Assembly (NCBI GenBank): GCA_026392455.1
Contig: JAPLCB010000010.1
Location: 338,198-402,197 of the forward strand
Direction of reading: 5' to 3'
DNA: 64,000 bases
Source of the DNA: Propionibacteriales bacterium
Lineage (GTDB): Bacteria > Actinomycetota > Actinomycetes > Propionibacteriales > Nocardioidaceae
Numbering within the stretch: the stretch's first letter is position 1; every line of letters begins with the position of its first letter. Positions 35,701 through 44,879 of the stretch are shown here, in pieces. The position numbers and the translations under genes are program-made. The notes beneath the pieces are model-generated. The model had not been told where the DNA came from. It searched no databases and was given only the letters and a program-made list of their open reading frames with translations.

Positions 35701-36272
35701 CGCTGCACGGCCTGGAGCACGTCCTGGCGGCCTCGAGCGACTGCACCATCGGCCAGCTGATGCTCGACGAGGAACGCGCCGACAACTCCACGGTCAGCGT
35801 GTCCGGGCTGGTCACCGGTGTCCAGCGCAAGATGACCAAACGAGGTGACACCTGGGCGATGGTGACCCTGGAGGACCTCGAGGGCGCGATCGACGTGCTG
35901 CTCTTCCCGAGCGCCTACCAGCTGGCAGCGACCATGCTGACCGAGGACACCATCATCACCGTCAAGGGTCGGCTGTCGCGGCAGAAGGACCAGCCCGAGC
36001 TGCACGGCCAGGAGGTCACGCTCCCCGACCTCAACGACGGGCCCAGCGGACCGGTGGTGATCTCGTTGCCCTCGACCCGGTGCACGGCTCCGGTGGTCGA
36101 CCAGCTCAAGGAGGTCCTCGGGACCCACCCGGGGATGTCCGAGGTACGTTTGAAACTGATGTCCCGAGCCTCCACGACCGTCCTGCGCCTCGACGACCGC
36201 CTGCGGGTGGCGCCGAGCCCCGCGTTGTTCGCCGACCTCAAGCAGCTGCTCGGACCGGGGTGCCTGGGATGA
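32712..36272 (+). CDS. dnaE: DNA polymerase III alpha subunit (replicative DnaE1)
   Basis: 1186 residues, the usual length. The N-terminal PHP domain begins FVHLHVHTEYSMLDG. The palm has GPGRGSGAGSMVAYA and the catalytic aspartates in PDFDIDFDERR (424-434). Further on come RPGPMGADSHNKY, the tandem HhH-like region and a C-terminal OB fold (SVSGLVTGVQRKMTKRGDTW). It is the chromosomal replicase subunit, not the mutagenic DnaE2, which lacks this length and context. ATG 32712 is chosen; GTG 32697 is in frame and adds five residues. It overlaps the next gene (ATGA). Confidence 0.96.
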   Translation: MANGSDDNFVHLHVHTEYSMLDGAARLQKMAERTAELGMPAIAMTDHGNVFGAYEFYKKARDAGVKPIIGIEAYFAPNISRFEKKGVNFYDGGPDDVSARGAYTHMTLLSESTEGMHNLFRLTTGAWRDGFFKHPRMDRELLAAHGKGIIGTTGCPSGEIQVHLRYGNYEAARQTAADFQDILGRENYFLELMDHGLDIENRVRADLLKLGRDLGIPLIATNDSHYVNQADAKSQEHLLCINSGSTMDIPAGDGPGQRFAFSGDGYYIKSPAEMRALWVDKYDLREACDNTLLIAERCDVAFTEGNGTFMPRFPCPPGEDETSWLIKEVEKGLQYRYPNGISDAVRKQADFEVGVITQMGFPGYFLVVADFINWAKDNGIRVGPGRGSGAGSMVAYAMRITDLDPLVHGLIFERFLNPDRISMPDFDIDFDERRRGEVIRYVTEKYGEDRVSMIVTYGTIKAKQAVKDSSRILGYPFAMGDKITKAMPAAVMGKDVPLQEIFDPEHKRFGEGGEFRALYDGDGDVKRVVDTAIGIEGLKRQWGVHAAGVIMSSEPLIDVIPLLKRPADGTMITQFDYPTCEALGLIKMDFLGLRNLTVLDDAVKNIKANRDVDVVLEELELTDPATYELLQRGDTLGVFQLDGGPMRALLRSMKPDQFEDISAVGALYRPGPMGADSHNKYARRKTGREPVEAIHPELADALQDLLGETYGLIVYQEQVMAIAQKLAGYTLGEADILRRAMGKKKKSELDKQFETFSGGMTERGYSMDAVNTLWAILLPFSDYAFNKAHSAAYGVVSYYTAFLKANYPAEYMSALLTSVKDDKDKMAIYLNECRRMKIQVLPPDVNESSANFTPVGNDIRFGLGAIRNVGHNVVDGVVAARSEKGRYTDFNDFMDKVPAVVCNKRVLESLIKSGAFDDMKHKRRALVAIHEAAVDQYVDIKKNEAIGQDSLFAGMDGDGDDIGFGVTVAVPEIEEWDKTTLLGHEREMLGLYVSDHPLHGLEHVLAASSDCTIGQLMLDEERADNSTVSVSGLVTGVQRKMTKRGDTWAMVTLEDLEGAIDVLLFPSAYQLAATMLTEDTIITVKGRLSRQKDQPELHGQEVTLPDLNDGPSGPVVISLPSTRCTAPVVDQLKEVLGTHPGMSEVRLKLMSRASTTVLRLDDRLRVAPSPALFADLKQLLGPGCLG

Positions 36273-36886
36273 CCGGCCCGATCTCCGAGGACCTGCCGGT
36301 CCTGCCCGCCGTCACGGTGCACGAGGAAGACCGGCTCGAACATCGGCGCGGCCTGGTCCAGGACCTGGTGACGAGTGTCTCGGTGGTGGTCGCCTGGTTC
36401 ACCGCGGCCGGCCTGCTCGGGGCGCTGCTCTGGGTCACGGTCACGCCGCTACCGGGCTTCACCCGGATCGCGGAGAGCGGCACCATGGACGAGGAGCAGC
36501 TGGCCAAGCAGTTCTCCAGCAGCGGGTGGTTCCTGGTGATCGCGGTCGTCGGTGGTCTGCTCTCGGGCCTGGCGCTGATGCTGCTGCGTCGTACCTCGCC
36601 ACCGGCCGTCCTGGTGGTGCTGCTCGCGCTGGGCGGCGGGCTGGCGACGCTCCTGATGGTCCAGTGCGGACTGGCCTGGGGACCCGACGACCCCAATGCC
36701 GCGCTGGCGACGGCCCCGGTCGGCGACGTGGTCCCGATCCAGCTGAAGGCCGATGCCCACGGCGTCTACTACGCCTGGTCGGTGGCGGCCCTGCTCGGCG
36801 CTGGCCTGATGTTGTGGGGCGCGGAGTCACGGGCGAACCGACGTGCGCGACGTGCCGATCACCCGGTCCCCGTCGAGCAGTTCTGA
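36269..36886 (+). CDS. four-helix membrane protein downstream of dnaE (DUF2567-like)
   Basis: 205 residues with four membrane helices at about 34-56, 87-108, 112-135 and 164-183, both ends cytoplasmic. The layout, with a polar loop GFTRIAESGTMDEEQLAKQF after helix 1, resembles actinobacterial DUF2567 proteins. These lie between dnaE and hisD in relatives, but the family call is by context and topology only. It overlaps dnaE by ATGA and ends three bases before the convergent LON-domain gene. Confidence 0.7.
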   Translation: MTGPISEDLPVLPAVTVHEEDRLEHRRGLVQDLVTSVSVVVAWFTAAGLLGALLWVTVTPLPGFTRIAESGTMDEEQLAKQFSSSGWFLVIAVVGGLLSGLALMLLRRTSPPAVLVVLLALGGGLATLLMVQCGLAWGPDDPNAALATAPVGDVVPIQLKADAHGVYYAWSVAALLGAGLMLWGAESRANRRARRADHPVPVEQF

Positions 36887-36889
36887 GCG

Positions 36890-37561
36890 TCAGTTCGGGG
36901 ACCAGCGGGTCCGGGACACCTCGGTCGCCGGAAGGCTCGGGATCGCCCGCATGGCCCGCATCTCCTGGCGCAGCGAGTACCGGAGCATCCGGAGCCGCTC
37001 GACGGTCCGCGGTGCTTCGAGCATCTCCTGCCGTTCGGCCTGGCTGAGCAGGCACGTCGCTGCGAGCGAGTACGAGAGGTAGGTGGGGTCGCGGGGCATC
37101 GGTCCGGCGAGGACCGCGCCGCCCCGCAGGTCCGAGAGCTGGTCGCGGTACTCCTCGAAGATCTCGAGCGTGGCGACCGCCTCGCCCTCGGAGTCCTCGT
37201 CGCGGTCCTCGGTGTCAGCCAGCAGCTCGCACTCGGCCCGGAGGTACTCGCCGGTGCCGTCCACCAGGTTGAGCAGGACGCGCTGCCTCCCGGTCACCTC
37301 GATGTCGAACCGGCCGTCCTCGTAGCTCTCGATCTCGGTCACCTGGACCAGGGTCCCGGTCCGGTGCATGGACTGCATCCCGTGGTCACCGATCTCGTAA
37401 CCCTCCCGGATCGCGACCACGGCGAAGACCCGGTCGGCGGGGTCCTCGAGGGAGAGCAGGTCCCGCATCAGGGCGCGGTAACGGTCCTCGAAGATGTGCA
37501 GCGGGGTGACCACCCCGGGGAACAGCACCGCGTTCAGCGGGAAGACCGGAACCGTCGTCAC
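36890..37561 (-). CDS. LON N-terminal substrate-binding domain protein
   Basis: 223 residues from GTG 37561. It starts TVPVFPLNAVLFPGVVTPLHIFEDRYR, the beta strands that open the Lon N-domain, and has VTEIESYEDGRFDIEVTGRQR. No ATPase or protease domain follows, so this is the stand-alone form common in actinobacteria. A role in substrate recognition is assumed but not demonstrated. It faces dnaE and its partner and diverges from the his operon, with an 80-bp gap. Confidence 0.9.
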   Translation of the reverse strand: MTTVPVFPLNAVLFPGVVTPLHIFEDRYRALMRDLLSLEDPADRVFAVVAIREGYEIGDHGMQSMHRTGTLVQVTEIESYEDGRFDIEVTGRQRVLLNLVDGTGEYLRAECELLADTEDRDEDSEGEAVATLEIFEEYRDQLSDLRGGAVLAGPMPRDPTYLSYSLAATCLLSQAERQEMLEAPRTVERLRMLRYSLRQEMRAMRAIPSLPATEVSRTRWSPN

Positions 37562-37629
37562 GACATCAACCTAGCCCGCTGGAGTGACCGAGCGGTGAAA
37601 TCGGGTCGGAGTCGCGACCCGTCCTTCCC

Positions 37630-37641
37630 TAGACTGGGCTC
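37630..37641 (+). promoter_or_regulatory. probable leaderless promoter of the his operon (-10 TAGACT)
   Basis: TAGACT at 37630-37635 is a good TANNNT -10. Only six bases (GGGCTC) separate it from ATG 37642, which places the expected transcription start on the A of the start codon. No Shine-Dalgarno is present upstream of hisD, which agrees with leaderless translation. Confidence 0.55.
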
Positions 37642-38991
37642 ATGTTGCGCAGGATTGATTTGCGGGGGACGGGTGCATCGCCCGACCAGGGTGCCCCTGA
37701 CTACCGGACACTGGTGCCACGGGCCGACTTCGACGTCGAGTCCGCGTTGCACGTGGTCCGGCCGATCTGCGACGACGTGCGGGACCGTGGGGTCGAGGCG
37801 ATCCTGGAGTACTCGGCGAAGTTCGACGGCGTCGAGGGCACCGACATCGCCGTGCCCCACGAAGCGATCTCCCGGGCTCTGGTCGAGCTCGACCCGGCCG
37901 TCCGAGCCGGGTTGGAGGAGTCGATCCGGCGGCTGCGGCTGACCTGCGAGGCCGAGCTCGAGGCTGACATCGTCACCGATCTCGGTCCCGGAGCCAGGGT
38001 CACCCAGCGCCTGATCCCGGTCGACCGGGTCGGGCTGTACGTTCCCGGCGGTATCGCCCCGCTCGTCTCCAGCGTCCTGATGAACGTCGTGCCGGCCCAG
38101 GTCGCCGGCGTCGGCTCGATCGCGCTGACCAGCTCGCCCCAGAAGACCGTCCCGAACGACTGGGGTGCGGGCCTGCCGCACCCCACCATCCTGGCCGCCT
38201 GTGCGCTGCTCGGGATCGACGAGGTGTACGCCGTGGGCGGCGCCCAGGCGATCGCGATGCTGGCGTACGGCGCCGGCCCGTGCCGGCGGGTCGACCTGGT
38301 CACCGGGCCGGGCAACATCTACACCGTGTCGGCCAAGCGGCTGCTGAAGGGCATCGTCGGCATCGACTCCGAGGCCGGTCCGACCGAGATCGCCATCCTC
38401 GCCGACGACACGGCCGATGCCGGCTACGTTGCCGCTGACCTGATCAGCCAGGCCGAGCACGACCCGATGGCCGGGTCGGTGCTGGTCACCGACTCCCTGC
38501 GTCTCGCCGACGACGTGGACGCCGAGCTGGACAAGCAGGTCGCCGCCACCAAGCACGTCGAGCGGATCCGGACCGCGCTCAGCGGCCAGCAGTCCGGCAC
38601 GGTGCTCGTCGACGACATCGCCCAGGGCCTCGAGGTGGTCAACGCCTACGCGGCCGAGCACCTGGAGATCCACACCGCAGACGCGGCCGCCGATGCCGCG
38701 AAGGTGCGCAACGGAGGCGCGATCTTCGTGGGTCCCTTCGCGCCGGTCTCGCTCGGGGACTACTGCGCCGGGTCCAACCACGTCCTGCCGACCGGAGGGT
38801 GTGCGTGCCACTCCTCGGGCCTCTCGGTGCGCTCGTTCGTCCGCGCCGTCCACGTGATCGAGTACTCGCGCGCAGCCCTCACCGAGGTCGGACAGCACGT
38901 GATCACCTTGGCCGAGGCCGAGGACCTGCCCGGCCACGGGGCCGCGGTGCGCGTTCGGCTGGAGTCCGAGCGCCCGGAGGCTGGGGCCTGA
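37642..38991 (+). CDS. hisD: histidinol dehydrogenase
   Basis: 449 residues. Family motifs are [55 protein letters not shown], the zinc-ligand segment LISQAEHDP and [12 protein letters not shown]. It oxidises histidinol to histidine in two NAD-dependent steps. It is the first gene of hisDCBH-orf-AF, and the stop overlaps hisC by one base (TGATG). Confidence 0.96.
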   Translation: MLRRIDLRGTGASPDQGAPDYRTLVPRADFDVESALHVVRPICDDVRDRGVEAILEYSAKFDGVEGTDIAVPHEAISRALVELDPAVRAGLEESIRRLRLTCEAELEADIVTDLGPGARVTQRLIPVDRVGLYVPGGIAPLVSSVLMNVVPAQVAGVGSIALTSSPQKTVPNDWGAGLPHPTILAACALLGIDEVYAVGGAQAIAMLAYGAGPCRRVDLVTGPGNIYTVSAKRLLKGIVGIDSEAGPTEIAILADDTADAGYVAADLISQAEHDPMAGSVLVTDSLRLADDVDAELDKQVAATKHVERIRTALSGQQSGTVLVDDIAQGLEVVNAYAAEHLEIHTADAAADAAKVRNGGAIFVGPFAPVSLGDYCAGSNHVLPTGGCACHSSGLSVRSFVRAVHVIEYSRAALTEVGQHVITLAEAEDLPGHGAAVRVRLESERPEAGA

Positions 38992-40118
38992 TGACCTGGC
39001 CGCCCCTGCGCCCGGCGCTGCAGGGCGTCGAGCCGTACGGCGCACCCCAGTTGGACGTGCCCGTCTGCCTCAACGTCAACGAGAACCCGTACCCGCCGTC
39101 CGCCAAGGTCGTCGCGGACATCGCCACCTCCGTCGCCGCGGCGGCGAGCACGCTCAACCGGTACCCGGACCGTGAGTTCACCGAGCTCCGGGAGGGGTTG
39201 GCGGGGTACCTGAACGCGTCCGGCGGGTCGGGGATCCAGTCCGCGATCACCGCGGACATGGTCTGGGCAGCGAACGGGTCCAACGAGATCATGCTGCAGA
39301 TCCTGCAGGCCTTCGGGGGTCCGGACCGGACGGCGGTGTCGTTCGCCCCGACGTACTCGATGTACCCGGAGTACGCCCGCAACGCGATGACCAACTGGGT
39401 CTCGGGACGTCGCAACGAGGACTTCTCCTTCGACCTGGACGCGGCGGCTGCCCTGATCGCCGAGCACCGGCCGACGGTGGTGCTGCTCCCGTCGCCGAAC
39501 AACCCGACCGGGACGGCGCTGCCGCACGACGTGATCGGGACGCTGTGCGCCCTGGTGGCCGAGCAGTCAGGTGGGATCGTGGTGATCGACGAGGCGTACG
39601 CCGAGTTCCGCCGCGAAGGGACCCCGTCGGCCCTGGAGCTGCTCGGTGCCCACCGCAACCTGGTCGTCACCCGGACGATGAGCAAGGCGTTCGCCCTGGC
39701 CGGCGCCCGGCTCGGGTACCTGGCTGCTGCGCCGGAGATCTGCGACGCCCTGCGGGTCGTCCGGCTGCCGTACCACCTCTCCGCGGTCACCCAGGCGACG
39801 GCGAGTGCGGCCCTGCGGCACGCGGACGAGCTCCTGGCGAACGTGGCCGAGCTCCGGGTCGAGCGGGACCGGACGGTGTCCTGGTTGCGCGAGCAGGGGC
39901 ACGCGGTGGCGGACTCCGACGCGAACTTCTGCCTCTTCGGACTTTTCGCCGACCGCCACGCGGTGTGGCAGGGCCTGCTCGATCGCGGAGTACTGATCCG
40001 GGAGACTGGGCCCGAGGGTTGGCTGCGGGTCTCGATCGGGACCGCGGCAGAAATGATGGCGTTCAAGGACGCTCTCACCGAGACACTGACCACGCTTCTC
40101 AACCGAGAACAGCGCTGA
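38991..40118 (+). CDS. hisC: histidinol-phosphate aminotransferase
   Basis: 375 residues, a class I/II PLP aminotransferase. Landmarks are [11 protein letters not shown] at the N-terminus, [22 protein letters not shown] and the PLP lysine Lys232 in [18 protein letters not shown]. It converts imidazole-acetol phosphate to histidinol phosphate. The start is ATG 38991; upstream in-frame codons lie within hisD and are rejected. Confidence 0.95.
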   Translation: MTWPPLRPALQGVEPYGAPQLDVPVCLNVNENPYPPSAKVVADIATSVAAAASTLNRYPDREFTELREGLAGYLNASGGSGIQSAITADMVWAANGSNEIMLQILQAFGGPDRTAVSFAPTYSMYPEYARNAMTNWVSGRRNEDFSFDLDAAAALIAEHRPTVVLLPSPNNPTGTALPHDVIGTLCALVAEQSGGIVVIDEAYAEFRREGTPSALELLGAHRNLVVTRTMSKAFALAGARLGYLAAAPEICDALRVVRLPYHLSAVTQATASAALRHADELLANVAELRVERDRTVSWLREQGHAVADSDANFCLFGLFADRHAVWQGLLDRGVLIRETGPEGWLRVSIGTAAEMMAFKDALTETLTTLLNREQR

Positions 40119-40131
40119 AAGAGGAGCTGAG

Positions 40132-40740
40132 ATGAGCCGCAAGGTTCGCCTGGAACGCCAGACCAAGGAGTCCAAGGTCGTCGTCGAGATCGACCTCGAC
40201 GGGACCGGGAAGACCGACATCTCGACCGGCGTCGGCTTCTACGACCACATGCTCACCGCGTTCGGCCGGCACGGGCTGTTCGACCTCACCGTGCTCACCG
40301 AGGGGGACACCCACATCGACGCGCACCACACCGTCGAGGACACGGCCATCGTTCTCGGCGACGCGCTCAAGCAGGCCCTGGGCGACAAGTCCGGGATCCG
40401 CCGCTTCGGTGACTCCCTGGTTCCGCTCGACGAGGCGCTGGTCCAGTGCGCCGTCGACGTCTCGGGGCGCCCGTACTGCGTGCACACCGGGGAACCCGAG
40501 GGACAGCAGTACGTCCAGATCGGTGGTTCCGGGGTCAGCTACCTGGGTTCCCTGACCCGGCACGTCTTCGAGACCCTGGCCCACCACGGGAGCCTGGGGC
40601 TGCACGTCCGGGTCCTGGGTGGCCGCGAGCCGCACCACATCGTGGAGGCGCAGTTCAAGGCTGTCGCCCGGGCCCTGCGCGACGCGGTCGCCTACGACCC
40701 GCGCGAGACCGGAGTGCCGTCCACCAAGGGACTGCTCTGA
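40132..40740 (+). CDS. hisB: imidazoleglycerol-phosphate dehydratase
   Basis: 202 residues, monofunctional. The Mn-binding His motifs are intact: [27 protein letters not shown], and, near the C-terminus, [16 protein letters not shown]. There is no phosphatase domain as in E. coli HisB. GAGGAG precedes ATG 40132. It is followed two bases later by hisH. Confidence 0.96.
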   Translation: MSRKVRLERQTKESKVVVEIDLDGTGKTDISTGVGFYDHMLTAFGRHGLFDLTVLTEGDTHIDAHHTVEDTAIVLGDALKQALGDKSGIRRFGDSLVPLDEALVQCAVDVSGRPYCVHTGEPEGQQYVQIGGSGVSYLGSLTRHVFETLAHHGSLGLHVRVLGGREPHHIVEAQFKAVARALRDAVAYDPRETGVPSTKGLL

Positions 40741-40742
40741 CC

Positions 40743-41384
40743 GTGGCTCCGAACGTTGTGGTCCTGGACTACGGCTCGGGCAACCTGCGATCCGCCGTGC
40801 GCGCACTCGAGCGGGCCGGCGCCGAGGTCACCCTGACCTCGGACAAGCAGGCTGCGCTCGACGCCGACGGGCTCGTGGTCCCCGGGGTCGGTGCGTACGC
40901 CGCCTGCATGACCGGCTTGCGCGCGGTCAAGGGCCCCGAGATCATCGGCCGCCGGCTGGCAGGTGGCCGACCGGTGCTGGGGATCTGCGTCGGGATGCAG
41001 GTGCTCTTCGAGCTCGGTGTCGAGCACGGCGTCTCCACCGAGGGCTGCAACGAGTGGCCCGGCACCGTCGAGCTGCTGCAGGCCCCGGTGGTGCCCCACA
41101 TGGGCTGGAACACCGTCGAGGTCCCCGAGGGCACCGTGCTGTTCGACGGGGTCACCGGTGAGCGTTTCTACTTCGTGCACTCCTACGGCGTCCGGGACTG
41201 GACGCTGGTCACCAACGACCGCACCCGGGCGCCTCTGGTGACCTGGGCGGAGCACGGTGGGGACCGGTTCGTCGCCGCGGTCGAGAACGGGCCGCTCTCG
41301 GCGACCCAATTCCACCCGGAGAAGTCCGGCGACGCCGGCGCACGGCTGCTGCGCAACTGGGTGACCTCGTTGGTACGCCCGTGA
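40743..41384 (+). CDS. hisH: imidazole glycerol phosphate synthase glutaminase subunit
   Basis: 213 residues from GTG 40743. It is a class I glutamine amidotransferase: nucleophile Cys82 in [11 protein letters not shown], with His and Glu in [10 protein letters not shown]. It supplies ammonia to HisF, encoded about 1.1 kb downstream. The end overlaps a small membrane-protein gene (GTGA). Confidence 0.95.
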   Translation: MAPNVVVLDYGSGNLRSAVRALERAGAEVTLTSDKQAALDADGLVVPGVGAYAACMTGLRAVKGPEIIGRRLAGGRPVLGICVGMQVLFELGVEHGVSTEGCNEWPGTVELLQAPVVPHMGWNTVEVPEGTVLFDGVTGERFYFVHSYGVRDWTLVTNDRTRAPLVTWAEHGGDRFVAAVENGPLSATQFHPEKSGDAGARLLRNWVTSLVRP

Positions 41385-41713
41385 GCAAGGAACGAGCCCG
41401 CCGCCGCGAGGAGCGCGAGGCGGTCGCAGCCGCGAACGCCGTGGCCCGGGAGCGCTCGAGCCGCAAGGCTGCCCGCAGCCGGGCCCGCAAGGCAGCCTGG
41501 ACCGCCCGGTTCGCGTGGCTCGGTGCCAGTCGCCCGGGTCAGCAGACGGGGATCCTGGCGGCGCGCCGCCGGCTCCGGCTCAACCTGGTCGTCACCTTCC
41601 TGATCCTGGTCCAGGCTGTCGTCTGGATCACCCGCGAGGACTGGAAGTCCAGCCTGGCGGCCCTCGTCGTCTCGGCCCTGGCCTTCCCGGTCATCGTGGC
41701 CTTCGCCCTCTGA
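41381..41713 (+). CDS. small membrane protein inserted between hisH and hisA
   Basis: 110 residues. The first ~60 residues are strongly basic and helical ([20 protein letters not shown], many Arg and Ala). Two hydrophobic helices follow, about 70-85 and 91-110, and the protein ends within the second. I do not recognise a named family. GTG 41381 overlaps hisH, so it is translated as part of the his operon. A histidine-related role is not implied by sequence; co-expression is the only link. Confidence 0.8.
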   Translation: MSKERARRREEREAVAAANAVARERSSRKAARSRARKAAWTARFAWLGASRPGQQTGILAARRRLRLNLVVTFLILVQAVVWITREDWKSSLAALVVSALAFPVIVAFAL

Positions 41714-41736
41714 TCCTCTACCTACCTGGAGTACCC

Positions 41737-42492
41737 GTGAACGCCGTACCGCACCTCGAGCTGCTGCCCGCCGTCGACATCAAGGGCGGTCAGGCCGTCC
41801 AGCTCGTCCAGGGCGTCGACGGCTCGGAGAAGCGCTTCGGCGACCCGATCGAGGCTGCCCTGCGGTGGCAGGACGCCGGCGCCGAGTGGCTGCACCTGGT
41901 CGACCTCGACGCTGCGTTCGGTCACGGTCAGAACCGGGAGCTCCAGGCGGAGATCGTCGGTCGACTCGACATCGGAGTCGAGATGAGCGGCGGCATCCGC
42001 GACGACGAGTCCCTGGAAGCGGCGATGGCCACCGGCTACCGGCGGGTGAACATCGGCACTGCTGCGCTGGAGCACCCGCAGTGGTGTGCCCGGGCGATCG
42101 CGACCTACGGGGACCGCGTCGCGATCGGGCTGGACGTTCGCGGAACCACCCTGGCCGCCCGTGGCTGGACCCGCGACGGCGGCGACCTGTACGAGGTGCT
42201 GACCCGCCTCGACTCCGAGGGCTGTGCACGGTACGTGGTCACCGACGTCAACAAGGACGGCATGCTGCAGGGCCCGAACCTGGAGCTGCTGCGGGACGTC
42301 TGCTCGCGCACCGACCGCCCGGTGGTCGCCTCCGGGGGCGTGACCACCCTGGACGACATCCGCGCGCTGATGGAGCTCGTCCCGATCGGGGTCGAGGGCG
42401 CGATCGCCGGGACGGCGCTCTACGAAGGTCGGTTCACCCTCGAGGACGCCCTCGACCTGACCTGGCCCGGGCGCCGGGAAGGGCTGGCATGA
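41737..42492 (+). CDS. priA: HisA / PriA-type phosphoribosyl isomerase
   Basis: 251 residues, a beta/alpha barrel with the catalytic aspartates in [12 protein letters not shown] and [11 protein letters not shown] and phosphate loops GGIRDDESL and [10 protein letters not shown]. Actinobacterial proteins of this type (PriA) isomerise both ProFAR for histidine and PRA for tryptophan. The sequence has the actinobacterial wording [18 protein letters not shown]. Whether a separate trpF exists cannot be judged here. GTG 41737 starts 23 bases after the membrane-protein gene. Confidence 0.93.
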   Translation: MNAVPHLELLPAVDIKGGQAVQLVQGVDGSEKRFGDPIEAALRWQDAGAEWLHLVDLDAAFGHGQNRELQAEIVGRLDIGVEMSGGIRDDESLEAAMATGYRRVNIGTAALEHPQWCARAIATYGDRVAIGLDVRGTTLAARGWTRDGGDLYEVLTRLDSEGCARYVVTDVNKDGMLQGPNLELLRDVCSRTDRPVVASGGVTTLDDIRALMELVPIGVEGAIAGTALYEGRFTLEDALDLTWPGRREGLA

Positions 42493-43250
42493 GCCTCTCG
42501 GTCCGGGTGATCCCGTGCCTGGACGTCGACGGCGGACGGGTGGTCAAGGGGATCAACTTCTCCGAGCTTCGCGACGCCGGGGACCCGGTCGAGCTGGCGA
42601 AGGTCTACGACGCCGAGGGTGCTGACGAGCTCACCTTCCTGGACATCTCGGCCTCCCACGAAGGTCGCGCGACCACGATGGAGATCGTCTCGCGCACCGC
42701 CGAGCAGGTGTTCATCCCGCTCACGGTCGGTGGTGGTGTCAGCAGCGTCGAGGACGTCGACAGGCTCCTGCGCGCGGGCGCCGACAAGGTGGCCATGAAC
42801 ACCGCGGCGCTGCGTCGCCCCGAGCTCGTCGCCGAGGTGGCGGACCGGTTCGGCAACCAGGTGCTGGTGCTCTCGGTCGACGCCCGCCGTGCTGCCGGCA
42901 CGGACTCCGGCTTCGAGGTGACCACCCACGGTGGTCGCCAGTCCGCTGGGCGGGACGCGGTGGCCTGGGCGGTGGAGGCTGCTGCCCTCGGTGCCGGCGA
43001 GATCCTGCTGAACGCGATGGATGCGGACGGCACCCAGGACGGTTTCGACCTGGAGCTGATCCGGTTGGTCCGGGCGGCGGTGAGCATTCCGGTCATCGCC
43101 AGCGGTGGAGCCGGTCGGGTCGAGCACTTCGCCCCGGCCGTCGACGCCGGTGCCGACGCGGTCCTGGCAGCCACCGTCTTCCACTTCGGCACGCTGCGCA
43201 TCGGTGAGGTCAAGGACGCGCTGCGCAGCGCGGGTCACCCCATCCGGTAG
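42489..43250 (+). CDS. hisF: imidazole glycerol phosphate synthase cyclase subunit
   Basis: 253 residues, a beta/alpha barrel. The two catalytic aspartates are in [14 protein letters not shown] and [14 protein letters not shown]; phosphate loops are [11 protein letters not shown] and [10 protein letters not shown]. With HisH it makes IGP and AICAR. It overlaps hisA by ATGA and ends four bases before a convergent lipoprotein gene. Confidence 0.96.
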   Translation: MSLSVRVIPCLDVDGGRVVKGINFSELRDAGDPVELAKVYDAEGADELTFLDISASHEGRATTMEIVSRTAEQVFIPLTVGGGVSSVEDVDRLLRAGADKVAMNTAALRRPELVAEVADRFGNQVLVLSVDARRAAGTDSGFEVTTHGGRQSAGRDAVAWAVEAAALGAGEILLNAMDADGTQDGFDLELIRLVRAAVSIPVIASGGAGRVEHFAPAVDAGADAVLAATVFHFGTLRIGEVKDALRSAGHPIR

Positions 43251-43254
43251 CTGG

Positions 43255-44079
43255 TCAGTCCGGGGTCCAGCAGAGGCCGTATCGCTGACCGGCGTTCCAC
43301 TGGGCGCGGGTGGGCCACTCGAAGCTCCAACGCAGGCGGTTCGCGTCGGTGGCCCGCCGTGCCTCCACGTCGCGGCAGGCGGCGTCAGCCCGTTTGCCCG
43401 CGGTCCGGCCGAGGTACGCCGCTCCGGCGCCGAGCTCGATCGTGGACCGGGCCCGCCAGGTGTGCTTCGCCGCGCAGATGACCCGGCGGAAACCCGGGGC
43501 CCCGGGCGCGGCGGTGCCGCAGGTCCCGTAGCGGGCCAGGGCCGAGGCGGACTCGAGCAGTCTCCGGGTCATCGTGGGCAGGGGCGTGAAACGGGTCGCG
43601 GTGCCGGCGATGACCAGGTCGCACCGGAACCAGCGGGCGCCTGCGACGACCTGGGGGTGGCTCGGGGAGAACCACACCGCCTGGACCCGGCTCAGCCGTC
43701 GGCGCTCGGTGGTGCCGCCGACGTGGGCGTCGACAGCGGCCTTGCAGCTCCGGGCTACCTGGCGCTGGGCGCGTGCCGACTCCATCGGCACGACCCGTCC
43801 TTCAGTGGTCCGTTTGATCCGGCCCACCCGGACGGTGACCGAGGTGTGCCGCTTGGTGCAGGAGACCCGGGGGGCGGCGCTGCTCAGCTCGAGCCCGGCA
43901 GCGACGTCGATCCGGTAGCAGGCCCGCACCGGAGGCGCGTCGACCGGTACCGCGGCCGTCGACGGTGGCCCGACCGGCGCACCGGGAGAGCTGTCGTCCT
44001 CGCACCCGGCCAGAGCGGTGACCACGATCAGCACCACCAGGGCGACCGTTCCCGCGGCGCGGGTGCGCAGGGGGGTCAC
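43255..44079 (-). CDS. lipoprotein with septum-formation-type domain (second of a tandem pair)
   Basis: 274 residues from GTG 44079. A signal peptide with the lipobox VVTALAGC is followed by a low-complexity linker and a Cys-containing domain (RACYRIDVAA, SCTKRHTSVTV, ARWFRCDLV, YGLCW). The paired Cys-x-H pattern and WFRCDL strand match the Septum_form (DUF4190-associated) group of exported actinobacterial proteins. The gene overlaps the preceding paralogue by GTGA. The biochemical function is unknown. Confidence 0.75.
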   Translation of the reverse strand: MTPLRTRAAGTVALVVLIVVTALAGCEDDSSPGAPVGPPSTAAVPVDAPPVRACYRIDVAAGLELSSAAPRVSCTKRHTSVTVRVGRIKRTTEGRVVPMESARAQRQVARSCKAAVDAHVGGTTERRRLSRVQAVWFSPSHPQVVAGARWFRCDLVIAGTATRFTPLPTMTRRLLESASALARYGTCGTAAPGAPGFRRVICAAKHTWRARSTIELGAGAAYLGRTAGKRADAACRDVEARRATDANRLRWSFEWPTRAQWNAGQRYGLCWTPD

Positions 44080-44870
44080 TTCGCCGTCCTCGCCCAGCAG
44101 AGCGACCGATGGTTGCCGCTGTCCCAGCGGTCCTCGCGGAACCAGGTGTAGCTGTAGTCGAAGTCGGGCGGGTAGCCGAGCCATCCGCGGACCGAGTCAC
44201 GGCAGTAGTCACGACTGCGGACCTCGACGATCCGGTCTCCCGGGTACGCCGCGGCAGGCGGGGCGACCTGCACGGTGGTGACCGCCCGCCAGTCATGAGC
44301 CTGGTCGCAGGGCACCGTGCTGCCCCGCTCGGCAGTCTCACCGCGGGCGCAGGTCATCCAGGCGTCCGGGAAGTCCTCGGCGAAGAGGCCACGGGCGTCG
44401 TGGGGCAGGTCGCGGAGCGCTGTCGCCTGCTCAGGTCCGCCGACCACGTCGCAGCGGAACCAGCGGGCGCCGCGCTCCCAGCCCTTCTTCGACGGGCGGA
44501 ACCAGGACCAGCTCAGCTGCGACCGGAGCACGGTGGACTCGTCGGCCCCGAGGAAGGCGCCGAAGGCCTGCTGGCAGCGGTCGTAGACGAACCGACCGTG
44601 GCTGCGGTCGTCGTACCGGGTACCCGTGGTCGCCGGGAGCTCGCCGACCACGAAGGTCTGGGCGGTGTGCGGTCGGGTGCAGTCCAGGATCGTGCTGTCG
44701 TTGCTCGCGGCTGACAGGTCCGCGACGGTCAGGGCGCGACAGGCGCCGACGGTCGGCGTGGCCAGCCGGTCGGAATCGGTCTCCTTCGGGGCGGCCCGGT
44801 CGCAGCCGGTCAGCACCCCTGCTGTGGTCACCGCACAGAGCAGCGCCGCGAACCCGGGGCGTCGAAGCAC
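44076..44870 (-). CDS. lipoprotein with septum-formation-type domain (first of a tandem pair)
   Basis: 264 residues. The signal peptide ends at the lipobox VLTGC, giving a lipid-anchored exported protein. The domain repeats the partner's landmarks: VGACRALTVADL, LDCTRPHTAQTFVVG, GARWFRCDVVGG, VPCDQAHDWRAV and HRSLCW. The CDxxH/CTxxH strands recur twice, so the domain is probably duplicated internally. The pair likely arose by tandem duplication and is co-translated. GTG 44870 is the start. Confidence 0.75.
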   Translation of the reverse strand: MLRRPGFAALLCAVTTAGVLTGCDRAAPKETDSDRLATPTVGACRALTVADLSAASNDSTILDCTRPHTAQTFVVGELPATTGTRYDDRSHGRFVYDRCQQAFGAFLGADESTVLRSQLSWSWFRPSKKGWERGARWFRCDVVGGPEQATALRDLPHDARGLFAEDFPDAWMTCARGETAERGSTVPCDQAHDWRAVTTVQVAPPAAAYPGDRIVEVRSRDYCRDSVRGWLGYPPDFDYSYTWFREDRWDSGNHRSLCWARTAK

Positions 44871-44879
44871 GAACCCTCC

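Noticed and set aside
30990..36128. A 1712-codon open frame on the minus strand opposite dnaE and htpX
   Set aside because: It is antisense to clearly conserved genes and reads as low-complexity Arg/Gly/Asp/Val-rich sequence. Long spurious frames are expected in high-GC DNA.
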